Positions 33,870-46,900 of a DNA stretch of 64,000 nucleotides are shown here, one piece after another. The stretch comes from Podocnemis expansa (lineage: Eukaryota > Chordata > Testudines > Podocnemididae), in NCBI GenBank assembly GCA_007922195.1, contig ML681971.1, forward strand, positions 2,879,167-2,943,166. Reading direction: 5' to 3'. The notes beneath the pieces are model-generated. The model saw only the letters and a list, made by a program, of their open reading frames with translations, was not told the DNA's origin and did not search any database. Position numbers and translations under genes: made by a program. Each line of letters opens with the position of its first letter. Position 1 is the first letter of the stretch.

Positions 33870-34923
33870 TGTCACATCAGGAGCTCATGTTCAGTTGGTT
33901 GTCTACCATGAAATATTTTTGAATCATTGCTTCTGAGGACGGAATCCCTCATTTTGTAAATATGGCTTACATTCTTTGTTCCTAAATGCACACGTTTACA
34001 TTTAGCCATATAAAAACATACATTGTCTGCTTGTGCCCAGCTTACTGTTTTATCAGTGACCTGTGCTTATCATTGTCCATTTTTCTGGTTTTAGTGTCAT
34101 CTGCAAATTTCAGTGATTTTTTTTTTTTTTTAATATTTTCTTTCAAGTCATTGATGAAAAGTTAAGTCGCTTAGGGCCAACAGATCCCTATAGGACCCCA
34201 CTAGAAACACGGCTGCTTAATGATAAATCCATGTTTGCAGTTACATTTTGAGATGTTAACTAGCTTTTAGTGTGTGTCATGTTAGCTTTATATCATTGTT
34301 TTTTAATAAAAATGGGCAGTATCAAGTCAAAAACTTTACAGAAATCTAAGTATAAGATATTAAGATTATTACCTTTAACAACCCAATTTGTAGTCTCATT
34401 AAAAAAAAGTTTGTTTGGGATCCATTTTCCATAAAGTTGGTTGAATGGCAATTATTACATTCCCTTAATTCTTCCATTATTAGTTCTGTATCAGTTGCCC
34501 AACTATCATGCTTGGGGTCAGTGTCAGGCTAACAGCCTATAATCACCAAGATCATACTGTTTACCCTTTTAAAACATTAGTTTTCTTCTGCTCTTCTGGA
34601 ACTTTGCCAGTGTTCCAAGACTTACAGAAAATTGACATTAATGGTCCAGTAAGCTTCTTGGTCAGCTCTTTTCAGGCTCTTGTAAGCAAGTTATCGAGAG
34701 CTGCTGATTTTAAGTATCTGACTTTAGTGGCTGTTGTTTAATATCCTCCAGTGATCCTAGTGGAATGGAAGAAGTGTTTTCATATGATCTGACGGCATCA
34801 TTTGTTTTTCCCAAATACAGAATAGAAATAATCAATTGAACACTTCTGCTTTTCTGCATTATTTATAATTCTTCCATTTCAATCTCGTAATGGACCAACG
34901 TCATTGCTAAGTATCTTTTTGTT

Positions 34924-36585
34924 GTTCTTCGAGTGATGCCCTGTGGGTGCTCCACCTTACGTGTTGTAGCGTCCCTGCACTGCTCCATGGAGCCTTCAAA
35001 GCAGTAGTCTTGGGGTGGTGCTTGTATAGAAGCTGTCTTGCAAGAGCCTTGGTGCGGCTTAGGTGTGAATGCACCCTCTCTCCTCAGTTCCTTTCAAATG
35101 TCACCAGCTGAGCATCAGTATTTCTTTGCTTCTGTCCTCTCAGATCCAAAATCCTTGTTTCTTGGGGGAAAAAAAGCCAGAGAGTTTTTAGTGATAGTTT
35201 CCCTCAGCTTTCTTGTTTTATTTCTATAATCTCTTTAAAAAACTAAAGACCTAACTCAACTGCAGCTTAAAAAAAAGAAAGGAGAAAGAAGAAAATAATA
35301 GACAAAGGAATAGAACATGCCATCATCTCCTGGCTTTTAAAAGATGCTCAAAATGTAATGAGGCAATGCCTGCTGCCAGACAACCATTCACATCGCGTTC
35401 ACTGCCTTGGAGAGTCACATGTTCCACAGAAGTGCAACCATTGCTTTAATTTAAGTGCTAGAGCTTATAAGAACAGGAGAGTCCACCTAAAAATACATCT
35501 CATAGAAAAATCCCTCCATCCAGCCTCTGACCTGGGTCCCTGTTACCCAGCAGAGCAAAGCTCACCTAAGGGCCATGAGAGATGAATGTCCTTGGCCTGG
35601 GAGATCGCGACGCCCAAAAAGGGACACTCACCAAAAGAAATGAAAAAGAAATCTCCCAAAGAGATCACTCACAAGGCAATAGGTTCCTTTGGGTGAATCC
35701 AGTGCTGAAATTCCTCAGGCCTCAAAAATGACCTGAGATGACAGCAGATCTCCCCTCAATAAAAACTTGGCACTGCCAAAACATGCAGTACCATCAAAAA
35801 CCAAGTGCTGGCCCCCAGAATGATCTTTTATACCAAGCAAAGGGCCAGCTTCTGACACAGCTCTGCTCGCAGATGCAGTTCCGAGTAAAGTAATGCAGCA
35901 AAATATGGTGCTGCAAAAACCATTAACTATGGGACTGACCTACGGATAAAGCAGAGACATCAGAACTGACTCAAACAAATAGAACTCCGGCACCGATGCA
36001 TACACAATCGGATACTAACAGTCAAAGAGCTTCACCAAGCAACATGGTATCCAGCCCCGCCCCATGCAGAAGGATGCGTAAACAACATAGTATCGCATCA
36101 TCATTCCTCTCAGATGGTTATCTTGTGATCACCTAGTGTATACTCCTCTGTCCGATCATCATGTTACCATCACAGCAGCTGGAGGGACACCAGATTCTCT
36201 TCAGAGCACTCCTCCCCTACTAGAGCCTTGAAATGTCACATGTCGTATACAGTCCATTACTAAGGGATAGCTATCATTTGCATTACAGACCTCCGTGCTA
36301 CTACCTGCATTTTCACCATCACAAAAGAGAACGACATTGAGGGTCACACTTCTCTTGTCATAGACATCATGGTAGACAAAAAAGTCCTCTAAAGGACAAT
36401 AATAAATTGCCCAATGGAAGTCGTATATCTGCATCTCCCAAACCATCAAAATATGCTTTGTTTGTTACCACAGTTAGGTCTCATGATACATAGCCATCAC
36501 TACGTAAAGCCTTATCGTCACCAGATGATGCTCTCATCCCCTCTACCTCCAGTCCGCCAGATGACTAAAAGCAATTTAATGACCT
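34924..36585 (+). mobile_element. DIRS copy B outer, 5' part
   Basis: It begins GTTCTTCGAGTGATGCCCTG directly after a GTT in antisense CR1. An ITR and 5' leader follow, then gag from about 35317. Near 36500 the decayed frame reads LSSPDDALIP and KQFNDLF, the block that aligns to RQFQELFKRV of copy A. The text stops there, at another GTT, where B inner begins. Gag from 35338 carries the zinc finger (HCLGESHVPQKCNHC) and a basic stretch; there are many stops. The 3' remainder of this copy is probably 40438-43625. Confidence 0.75.
35338..35585 (+). pseudogene. gag: DIRS copy B outer gag N-terminal remnant
   Basis: Split frames give the gag finger: CSKCNEAMPAA-type text across 35342-35380 and VHCLGESHVPQKCNHCFNL at about 35399-35455, then ARAYKNRRVHLK. 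The order and spacing match gag of copy A, but a frameshift separates the first cysteine pair from the rest, and the frame ends at 35585. Confidence 0.65.
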
Positions 36586-36910
36586 GTTCTTCGTTGAGTG
36601 ATGTCTCTGGGTGCCCCGCTTTAGGTTTTTGGAGTGCCCTTGTGCAGAGACTGGAGATTTTGCCGCCATTCCTACTCTGGCTGCATGTGTGCAGCGCAAC
36701 GCATGCCAGTGTTTGTGCTGCTAGGAGCTCACCCATGGCTGGCTCCCCCATCAGTTTCCTCTCAACTGCCTAAGCTTGAGACGGAGTCCCAACCACTCCC
36801 GCACTTCTTCTCAATGGCTTTCTCAACTTAATTATTAGCTAGTTCTCACATCTTTACCTTTATAGTTTAGTTAGTTTAAAACAAAAAAGAAACTTCTCTC
36901 TTAACCTCAG

Positions 36911-38927
36911 CGACAATACCTGGTTTGTCAGGTTTTAAAAGTTGTATTCAATGTAAGGAAGTAATGCTGGTTTCGGACGGTCATTCGCACTGCATGCATT
37001 GCTTGGGAAAAGAGCACAACTCACAAAAATGCCAACATTACAAAAATCTCAAGACTAGAAAAGGCTGAGAGTTCAGCCTTAAAATGATATTGCTAGAAAA
37101 ATCTCTATGGCCGGCATGAGACCTGGGTACTCTGGGGTCGCCACGCGAAAGAGGGAGAGAGACTCTCAGAAGGGCTTCTGTGCCATTCAGAAGCCCCCTT
37201 TATAAAACAGTTGCACCGCCAAAATCAGTGGGAACACCACTTGGTACCGCGGTCATGAGTCCACCAAGAGAAAAACACTCTGGTGCCGAACATAGGTCTA
37301 AAAGTTCAGACTCTGCTTCAGCAAGCCACCAGACTTCGGTACCTAGTGACTCCAAGGTACTGACATCTTCGGCTGCACTCGCCGCACTGCCAGCGGTAGT
37401 GGCACCTATACTGAGCGCACCTCTGCCTAAGCCTGTACCTAATATTGCTCTCCCTGCAGTTCACTCTGCAGCACCAGCAACAAAACGAAAGTGGAAAACA
37501 AAACATATTGAACCAGAAATTTGTGAACTTTACCATTTACCACCATATGGATTGGACGACTCCCCACCAATGTCACCATTTTCTGATCCTAATGAGGAGG
37601 ATGACATGCAGCCAGATTTTTCTGCAGTTAAACCAACCTTGAAATCTACACACAAACACAAGGAGGCAAATGACATACCTCTATGGTTTATGCCACCATG
37701 GCTGCTGCCATTAATGACATTCTCAAAACAATGGGCTAAATGTACGAATTGCTTTGGTTGTAAAATGCCATGGAAAAAGAGTAACCCTACAAATAGGGAC
37801 GCACTTTCCCCACCTTGCTTGTCACATTCTTCCAGGCAGTCAGTGATGTCAGAACCTCTTAGTGATGTTTCAGACTCAGAGCATATGGTTACTCCTGATA
37901 ATGATGCTCTTTCGCTTAATGAGGCAATCATACTGCCATGTCCTACTGTGCCTGATGATTTTAAACATTTTCAAGAGCTTTTTAAACGTGTAGCAGAGGA
38001 CCTTGAGATCCCATTGCATGAGGCCCAACAAAATCAGCATAAGCTCTTAAAAATTTTGAGAACACCATCTTCAAAAATGGCTCTTCCAATAGATGACGCT
38101 ATTATAGATCCTGCAAACGTAGACTGGCATATCCCTGCATTCCAGTGCTCCAACTTCTAAAAGGGCAGACAAAAAATATTACGTACCAGCAAAGGATAAT
38201 GAGTATCTATTTGCTCATCCAGCCCCAAATTCTTTGGTTGTGGAAGCAGGATGTTAGAGGTAAACAAACTTGTAATAAATAAGGGTTGGCAGAGGGTCAA
38301 TTTATTTGGCCATAAAATCTACTCTTCTGCTACCTTACAGTTACAAATTTCAAATTATGTGGTGCTGCTCTCCATTTATGACCACAGCGCATATTCAAAG
38401 TTTAATAATTTTATTGACATAATCCCAGAGGAAAGACGTGGATGTCACTCACGAACATCAACTCATTTCCAGGACAGCACGGCAGGCAGCAATGGACATG
38501 GCAGATATAGTGGCCAGAACGATTGTGACTGCTACTATGATGAAGTGCTTCTTGGATCCATTCAGCCTCTCTCCCAAAGGACCTGCAAACCACCATAGAG
38601 GGTCTGCCATTTGATAAAAGAAAACTATATGATGAAAAGACTAATGACATAATGCATACTGTGAAAGATTCAAGAGCTACTTTACGCACATTAGGAATCT
38701 ACACACCCACACCTAGAAGGTCTCAATATCGGTACCAACCATATCAAAGACGTTATACTCATCAAATGTATTCATATGCCTGTCACCGATGCCAATCTGA
38801 TAGAGGTAGGCTAAGATCTCAGAGGAGGCGACAAACTCAGAATCCGCAGACCTCCCATTTGCCTTCCTCCTCAAGACAGCAACAACAGTTTTCAGGCTTT
38901 GGGCAGGGGTATGAGAAACATCCCTAA
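36911..38927 (+). pseudogene. gag: DIRS copy B inner gag
   Basis: The finger reads SGFKSCIQC, HCMHCLGKEH and KCQHYKN: the last pair has lost a cysteine (Tyr for Cys). A 326-codon open frame at 37180-38160 covers the Ser/Ala/Pro-rich middle and the conserved KHFQELFKRVAEDLE block, ending in TAA. The next pieces cover NLFGHKIYSSATLQ (38300), a frameshifted stretch, and a C-terminus at 38652-38927 (MHTVKDSRATLRTLGIYTP) rich in Tyr, Gln and Arg. It is about 670 codons in total, as in copy A. Confidence 0.75.
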
Positions 38928-38969
38928 TCCAGTGTTACCAGAAACTCTGACATCTTTTGGTCATCGCTT

Positions 38970-40437
38970 ACTCCCACATCTTCACAATTGGCAAACCATG
39001 ACCTTGGACAAATGGGTCCTGGAAATCATCCAGTAGGGCTACTTGATTCCTTTTCTCTCAGAACCTCCAACAAAAATCCCTCCCTCACCTGTCTTCAGGG
39101 ATGCACCTCATGTACAAATTCTGCAACAAGAGGTGGATCATCTTTTATAACTGGGGCCAGTTGAGCCGGTTCCGGCTATCTACAAAGGAGGGGGTTTTTA
39201 TTCCCATTATTTTCTTATAACAAAGAAAACTAGAAGATGGAGACCAATATTAGACCTACGGTCTTTAAACAAAGTTATAAAAGCCAAAAATTCAAAATAG
39301 TTACCTTGGCCACAATAATACCAATGGTGGAGAAAGGGGATTGGTACTCATTCCTTGACCTGCAGGATGCATACTTCCACATGACAATACATTCTTGTCA
39401 CGGAAAATACCTCAGATTGCTAGTAGGACAGACTAATTATCAGTACAGAGTATTGCCCTTTGGCCTCTCCACTGCTCCAAGAGTCTTTTTTTTCAAAGCT
39501 GCTTGCTGTAGTGATTGCCCATCTGCACAAGCAAGGCATAATCATCTACCCATACGTAGATAACTGTCTCCTAAAAGCAAGAAATCGGTGCCAAGCGAAA
39601 TCACACACCCAACAGACACTGGAAACATTTCAAAACCTGCATCTGTTACTGAACTACCAGAAATCAACACCTACCCCTCTCAACAGATAGAATTCATAGG
39701 GGCTTATCGTGACTCTGTCACAGAACGAGTGTTACTTCCTCGTCAAAGATTCCTTGCTGTAGTAGACTGTGTTTGCAATATACTCGACAATTTCATAATC
39801 AGTGTTCACTCTTGCCTCTGCTTACAAGGCCACGTGGCTGCTACTGCAATGATTGTGCCTCGTGCACCTTCATTTACACCGTTTGCTGGTCAAACAGAGA
39901 TGACCTTTCACATAAACGTAGTAGAGCTGAGAGCTGTTCGCAAAGCCTGCCTACATTTTCTCACAGTCACATGGAACAAATCAATAAAAATACTCACAGA
40001 CAATATAGCCACAATGTTGTGTATAAACAGACAGGGAGGTGCTCATTCCCATTTCCTTTGCGTGAAAGTGATGAAATTATGGATATGCAGTATATCCCAT
40101 GGAATAACTATATCAGCTTCTTATTTACCAGAGTCGCTAAATACTACTGCAGACTCATTTAAGCAGAAATTGCTCCGCAAAGCACGAACGGCAGTTAAAT
40201 GACACTGTTCTTCACCAAATCTTCCATCAGTGGGGTTTCTGTCCATAGAGCTCTTTGCAACCACAGAGAACTGGAAATGCTGTTATTTCTGTTCCTGAGC
40301 AGGCTTAGGGAAGAGATGCCTAGGAGATGCATTCCTCCTGAATTGGACAGGAGGACTCCTATATGCTTTTCTCCCATTCCACTGATACAAAAAACATTAC
40401 AGAAAATACGGGCCGACAAAGCTACATGATTGTCCTG
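38970..40437 (+). pseudogene. pol: DIRS copy B inner RT, RNase H, partial methyltransferase-like
   Basis: RT: LDKWVLEIIQ near 39003, GGGFYSHYFLITKK near 39187, RWRPILDLRSLNK near 39236, and the active-site region at 39553-39564 reading YVDN, where the second Asp is replaced by Asn. RNase H: VVELRAVRKAC near 39920, ILTDNIATMLCINRQGG near 39990, and TADS near 40150. The methyltransferase-like part begins at about 40210 (IFHQWGF, GDAFLLNW, ADKATMIVLA) and is cut at 40437. Several frameshifts and stops. Confidence 0.75.
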
Positions 40438-43400
40438 GCTTGCCATTTAGATCTCATGGGCAAGAAGGTATACTCTTCCTCTACCTTAATGATGAGAGTA
40501 GTGAACTACTCAGCCCTACTATTCAGTTACAGTTATTCCATATTCAAAAAACTTTAAAAACTCACACCTGATGTGGCAGACGATTAAAAAGTACAATATA
40601 AATCATTGCTTACCGAAGGACAAAGAGTAGCTAGAACCTCTCTGCAAACTTCAATGGATGTGGTGGACAATGCCGCAAGATCAGTGGCAACAGCAATAGT
40701 GTTACACTGGGCATCTTGGCTCCACACTATAGCTCTCCCCAGAGATCTGCAAACAATATAGAAGACTTACCTTTTGATAAATGTCAACTGTTTTCTGAAA
40801 AAATGGATCAGGTACCACATTCTGTGAAAGACTTTAAAGCTACCTTGCATGCCTTAGGCATATATAGTCCTACACTGAAGAAAAAGCAGTTAAGATGTCA
40901 GCTATATCAATGCTGGTATCATTCCCAATATCAATACCAACCTCAGTACTACACGTGAGGATATGAACAACAACAACAAAGAGGAAAGCAAAGACCCTGC
41001 AAACACAAGCTGACAACCCAAACATCTTCAAACCCTCAGCCTCCCCCTAAATCACAATTCTGATGAGCAGGTTGAGGGCTTGAGATCATCCCACCTGTTT
41101 ACAGCTCACCCACTTTTGATTGGAACTCAAAAGTTGCATCTTAAAATCTGTACCACTTGGTCTTCCATCATCTCAGATAAGTGGGTTCTAGAAATCATCA
41201 GACAAAGGTAGGCAGTTCAGTTTATCTCCATCACTACCCTTCTTCCCCCTCCCTTTTCAGGGACACCATTCACATGCACAAGGGGAGAGGTCCGCCAATT
41301 AATCCAAGAAAGAGCTATTGAAGCTGCTCCATACACCTTTAAATGTGCAGGTTTCGATTCCCGCTACTTGGTTGTGCAGGAAAAAACTGGTGAATGGAGA
41401 ACAGTATTAGACCTATGATCACTAAATAAATGTCAGACGGCAAAAATTTAAATTAGTAACACTTCGATAATACCTATGATGCAAAATGGGGATTGTTTTT
41501 CAGCCCTTGACCTTAAAGATGCATGTTTTCACATAACCATCTGTTCTTCCGACAGGTGCTTTCTCAGATTTATTGTCAACAATCAGCACTACCAGTACAG
41601 GGTTCTTTCCTTCAGTCCATCCACTGGCACTTGAGGTTTTTCCAGAGTGCTGGCAGTGGTTACTTTGAAAACAAAGCATCATTATCTATCCTTACCTTGA
41701 CAACTGCCTTATTATAGCATGTTCTCAGGATGACTCTATACATGCTACTGCTCTCATAACAATATTATTCAAAAGCTTAGGTTTCAAAATAAACTTAGAG
41801 AAGGAGAAATCTGCTTTTGCCATGTCAGAAAATAGAGTTCATTGGAGTTATTCTAGACCCAGACACGAGCAGAGCATAGCACTCAACCCTTGCCGTATAA
41901 CAATAAACGATCTTGTAGACGTTATTTAAGCTGCATTAACCGTTACCACAGGGACAACACTACAGCTGTTGGGACACACAGCGGCATCCACAACAGTTGT
42001 CCTGCATGCAAGACTACAAATGAGAGTGCTGCAAGCTTGGCTCTCAACAGTCTACAAACCATATCTATATTCCGTAAACAGAATCATTACCATACCTTTG
42101 AAGATCAAGACATATCTGGACTGGTGGAAAACCCTGCACAATTTGCTTCAAGGTATCCCCTTCATACGCCTTCAGCTATCAGTCATGATAACCATGGATA
42201 CATCCCTAACAGGATGGGGAGCCCACCTTGACATTTTGACAATCCAGGGCAAATGGACAAGATCAGAATTATCGCTCCATATAAAAGTCTTAGAGCTCAG
42301 AGCTATCAGATATGCTTGTCAATGCTTCCTACCAACAATACAAGGAAAATCCTTAAGAATCATGACAGACAATATAGTCCGCATGTTCTGTATAAATCAT
42401 CAAGGGGGAGCGAGGTTCCCTTCCCTTTGTTCAGAGGCTGTCAGACTCTGAAATTGGTGTGTCATTTCATCCTACTATCTGCTACCTACCTTCCAGATAC
42501 ACAAAATATGATTGCCGACAATTTAAGCAGAGTGTTTCCCATTGCCCACAGGTGGCAGATGAATGACAAAATACTTTTGAACATTTTTCACGCTTGGAGA
42601 TTCCTGTCAATAGACCTGTTCGCCCCTTCAAACAAGAAATGCACACATTTTTGTTACAGGACTGGAACTTACCCAGGCTCCCTAGGGGGTGCCTTTCTCA
42701 TAGACTGGTCCAATAATCTTCTGTATGCTTTCCCACCAATTCTGTTCATCAAAAACTGAGAGCAGATCAAGCCACTGTCATCCTGATAGCACCAACCTGG
42801 CCCAGACAACCTTGGTTCTCCCAACTTTGCAAACTATTAAAGTGCAAACCGATACGACTACCTTGCATACAGAGCCTGCTGTACCAACACAACATAACAT
42901 CTCACCATCCATATGTACATAAACTGCGTCTGACTGTGTGGTATCTAACTGGTTCAAAATGGTGGACATAGAATCCTCAGAACCAGTATGTTACATTTTG
43001 TTAAATAGTTGGAGAGCCACTACTAGAAAATCATACACACAAAACTGGAGACAATTCTGTCACCGGTGCTTGACCAAAGAGATCATCCTGACCACCCTCA
43101 TAGATCCCACAGGTATTAGACTATCTTCTGGAATTGAAGCACTCAGCACTCTCAAATAATTCTATAGAAGTTCACTTGGCAGCAATTTCCACCTTTCATG
43201 ATCAATTACAAGACTATTCTCTTTTCAACCATCCTAAAGTTAAGCATTTTGTCACAGGTGTTTAGAAGCTTTAACCGGCTATATGGCGCATGGTGTTACC
43301 CTGGAGCCTCAGCCTAGTCCTTCACTTTTTAAGGAAAGAACCTTTGACCCTATGGCATCCTGTTCACTATATCATTTGTTGCTAGAAGTTTCATTCCTCG

Positions 43401-43625
43401 TGGCCATCACATGTGAGAAGAGTAAGTGAAATAAACTTTCAGAAATGATCTTCCTCATACAACCTTCCACAAAAACAAAATCACTCTCCATCCAGACCCA
43501 TCCAGCCTGTTTTATCACACCAGTTGACTATCATCTCAACCAGTAATAGAAACTTGATTCACTTGTGTACCTTAATTGGATTTGGATTTATTTATTTATT
43601 AAGTGGCACACTCTGGATGCCTTGA
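40438..43625 (+). mobile_element. DIRS copy B outer, 3' part (gag end to partial YR)
   Basis: Gag resumes at DLMGKKVYSSS and continues with ARTSLQTSMDVVDNAARS (about 40630) and a Tyr/Gln-rich end. RT fragments: FDSRYLVVQEKTGEW near 41350 and ALDLKDACFHITI near 41504; the active site is not recognisable. RNase H: TDTSLTGWGAH-like text near 42200, VLELRAIRYAC near 42289, MTDNIVRMFCINHQGG near 42362. Methyltransferase-like: SIDLFAPSNKK near 42608, LLYAFPPI near 42720, VILIAPTWPRQPWF near 42779. YR from about 42940 has NSWRATTRKSYTQNW and PMASCSLYHLLLEVSFLVAIT, but the Arg motif is lost. It ends in decayed text before a CR1 3' end. Confidence 0.75.
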
Positions 43626-43639
43626 ACTAAGGGGAGTTG

Positions 43640-43995
43640 TGATACAGTGCTATGAAGTCATGACAGGTGTGGAGGAAGTAAATAACTTATTTACTCTCTC
43701 ATAACACAAAAATTAGGTGTCACCAATTGAAATTAATATGCAGCAGATTTTAAACAAACCAAGGGGAGTACTTCTTCCCAGTGCCCAGTCAACCTCTGAA
43801 ACTCTTTGCTAGAGGTAACTGTGAAGGCCAAGACTTGTGAGGTTAAAAACCCACAACAGCCTATAAAAATTCATGTAGGATAGGTGCATCAGTATTCATT
43901 CCCTCTGAAGCACCTGGCATTGGCTGCTGTTGGAAGACAGGATACTTGGCTTGATGTACCATTGGTCTGACTTAATATGACCATTCTTAAATTCT
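43640..43995 (+). mobile_element. CR1 LINE 3' end, 5'-truncated
   Basis: It reads as the conserved CR1 3' terminus: CTCTCTCATAACACAAAAAT, AATTAATATGCAGCAGATTT, CAGTCAACCTCTGAAACTCT, then GGCATTGGCTGCTGTTGGAA, GACAGGATACTTGGCTTGAT and GGTCTGACTTAATATGACCA. CR1 copies are usually 5'-truncated like this one. It abuts the decayed end of DIRS B outer. Confidence 0.85.
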
Positions 43996-46900
43996 CTGTC
44001 CTTATTATTCCACCAATTTTGAATATTTGGGGGCAAAATATAGAAGCTTGAAAGACTCAGACTGCCCTATGGGTCATCAAAATCAGGCTATTTTAGAAAA
44101 AGAGGGGCGAGAGAATGAATTTCAGAACCCTGACAGGGGACCTTCTTTTTCATTCCCTAAGATACACAGTTAAAAAATTGTCAAAACATGGTTGCGTTTA
44201 AAACTTGCTGATTTGTCAAAATAACTTATCTTAATTAATGTATCAGTTGTATCTAGTCACCATGTCCTTCAAGATTTTAGAACTGGCAGATCTTATACTT
44301 TCACACCTAGGTTTTCTTCATAGGTTGGAAGAGTTCTTTCAGTTCCCAATGTTTCTTGACTTTTGAATTACTCGTTCAATAGACCTAGCTGAATAAACTA
44401 AAATGAAGACAATATTCTCTTTGCACCTTTAAAAGAGATTACAGTTGTCAAAAGCTGATTTAGTTCTCCAACAAACTTTCAAAGTGCTTAGGCAATGCCT
44501 TCCACTAATTCATTGGGTTATTTTAAAAAACTTGCTGGAAAATGTGTAACTGGTTAATTTTTTTTACTTAAATAAATTTAATAGATTATAGTAAACTTAA
44601 GCCTTAAGTTGTCATAACTGAAAACTCTAAGCAGGTTTGTTTAAAAAAAGTTTTTAAATAAAACGTGATTAATTTTTTTTTTAAAAAAAGCCCTATTTTT
44701 GTCATGTAAATAATTCAGTTCTATAATGCATTCTGGAGCTATATGAAATAAATTGATAACCATAAAGTTAAACCATTTAAAATGACCAGCGTGAAGTCCA
44801 GAGGCATATAGTAACAGGCCTATAAATATGGAATGGTTTTACGCAAAATAGTGCCTTCATGAATCATCTTTAAATGTACAAAGGAAAAAATAAATGTTGT
44901 AGAAAAGAATGTAAGCTTAATAAAGACAAATATAACTGTGTGCTTGCTTTTTTTTCCCTCTGCAAACATATATTGGCTTCCATGAGCAGTTTGAATCTGA
45001 AAAGAGAGAAAAATAGCCTGAATCCTTGTTTCAACACCCAGAACCATTGTTTTGGGAAATGACGTAGTGGCTAAACTAAATTCATCTGAAGTATAGGTAC
45101 AGACTTGATCTGTAATGCTGTCATATTGAGAAGCTGAGTGCCAGATCTGTGTTTGCTCTTCAGGCAGCTGTCAGATATGCTTTTGTCAGATCCAGCATAA
45201 GTAACTAGAGGGAGAGGATGGATGAACTAACGAGGTTTGTGCTTTTCATTGCCTACTGCAAATGGATGTTTTATGGATTTTGCTACTAGGTTCAAGATTT
45301 CCCCTGAAAGGCATGAATTAGTCTGCCAGCTAGTATCTTTTAATTTCCTGTTTCTGCCCTAAGAAGAATACTAGTAAAAGGTAGAATTTGGGGTCCTAAT
45401 GAACTTCCTTATTTGAAGTCAATGGAACTTACTTGTATTCTGCAGGGGATGATTAAATTCATGTTTTTTTCTGTTAAAAATATTCAAGTTGGAGCTAAAC
45501 CTTACTAAATCTGAGTTCCATACTAGTTGCAGAAACTGGATCTAAAATAGTGGAGTTGTTTTGGGTTTCTTTTCTCCTTCTGTCAGCCGAAGAACTCTTT
45601 TTAGTTTGTGGATGGTTAGAATATTGGAATTCTTACTATCAGCCAATTTTAAAATGTAGTTCCACTTTTGCAAAGTGAGTTAGTAAAAATGGAGTTCCAT
45701 GTTTGTGTGTCAGTGAGTTCTGTATTAAATGTGCTCAGCTGATCTGCTACTAGGTCTCTTTTCTTCAGACTCTGCCATCAAGATGCTCCTGTGAAAACCT
45801 TTTTGAAAGCTAATGGGTTGCATGCTTAAGACACGATTTGATCACACATTTCAGATGTGCCACAGTCCTTTACAGATGTATAAACTAATCTCAGTGCTGC
45901 TTAGTTAGAATGTGTTATAATTTTTTTTTCAAAGAGGTGGAAAGAAATTTTTTGAAATATTTTTCACAGGAGACCGGCAGCCTTTGAGGCAGTGTTTCAT
46001 TTCATCTAGGAAAGTTTCAGGCCCCAGATTCATTCTGATACAGTATTTGCGGTTCATCCACAGCTTCTGAAGTTTCCATCAGAGCAATAGTGAAACTCTG
46101 TAAATTCCATTTTTGTGCAAGTTATTACTAAAAATTTTTCTAGCATTGTTTCTAGAAGATTTTCAAAAATTATGTGAGGCTTCTAGATCAAGTTGCAATG
46201 GAATTATCGTTTGGTGCATGTGGCTATTTAAAAGTTCCCTCTAAATCTTAGCTCACAAAAGTGTCTTCATGGTACATCATTTTCTCCTCCTCATATCCTT
46301 GTCGCAAAGTAGGTGTTTTTCCAAAACCATACACAAGTGGTGACTCTTTCCCATTGTAGTGATCAGGTTGTCCATAGTACAGGTCTCTCCAGAGAATTGT
46401 GCAGCCCGTGGAGTATCTGTTAATTTGCCCTTACTACATTTGCATATATTAATAAAATTAGAATAGCCCTATTTGATCATATTCATTTTTGATCTGCCAA
46501 TGATTGTGTGTAAGCATTTCATCAGCAATAGAAGCATTCATGTCACAGCCCTGATTACATTCTTGTGAATCTGTGAATTCTGCTGCAGATCTTGTTCCTA
46601 ACAATGTGATGGTACATGCAAAATTAAAAAAAAAAAACAACAAAAAAACTTGCCCTTGAATGTTTGAGAGTCTTTCTGCAAATAGGTTAGGAATTGGCAG
46701 TTACTCTTAGCTAGAAATAAACTGGATTTGGCAGTTCTGATTTCCACCTTTATAGCTGAAAATACTAGCAAATTAATTTTCATAATTGAAAATTTGGACT
46801 AATTTTTTTAAAACAATTCAGAAGCTAAAGGGAAATCCTGAAATCTTAGGTCCTACTGTAGCCAGGAAAGATTAGTATTAAAAAAGTGGTGCTCTTCTAT

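Larger units (their letters stand above)
32685..34923 (-). mobile_element. CR1-clade LINE, minus strand, with insertions
   Basis: Read on the minus strand from 34923 down, this is CR1 pol. Near 34205-34090 the strand encodes the GVPQGS-like and IND(L) segments followed by KFADDT (antisense CATCTGCAAATTT at 34108-34120). The 3' part at 33010-32690 reads as the conserved CR1 end (antisense GATCATCTAGTCTGACC at 32727-32743). The element is cut at 34923 by DIRS copy B, and contains a TIR element at 33021-33258, an unassigned insert to about 33615 and a foldback at 33755-33869. Many stops; dead. Confidence 0.85.
36586..40437 (+). mobile_element. DIRS copy B inner, lacks recombinase and right end
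   Basis: It starts GTTCTTCGTTGAGTGATG with an ITR like that of B outer, inserted within the gag of B outer. Gag, RT, RNase H and the start of the methyltransferase-like part are present in order. At about 40437, after DKATMIVLA, the sequence jumps to a gag segment (DLMGKKVYSSS). The YR, ICR and right ITR of this copy are missing, so the two DIRS copies are now fused. Confidence 0.75.

Noticed and set aside
44820..45062. Overlapping open frames on both strands near 44820-45062
   Set aside because: Short, AT-rich, without motifs or splice context.
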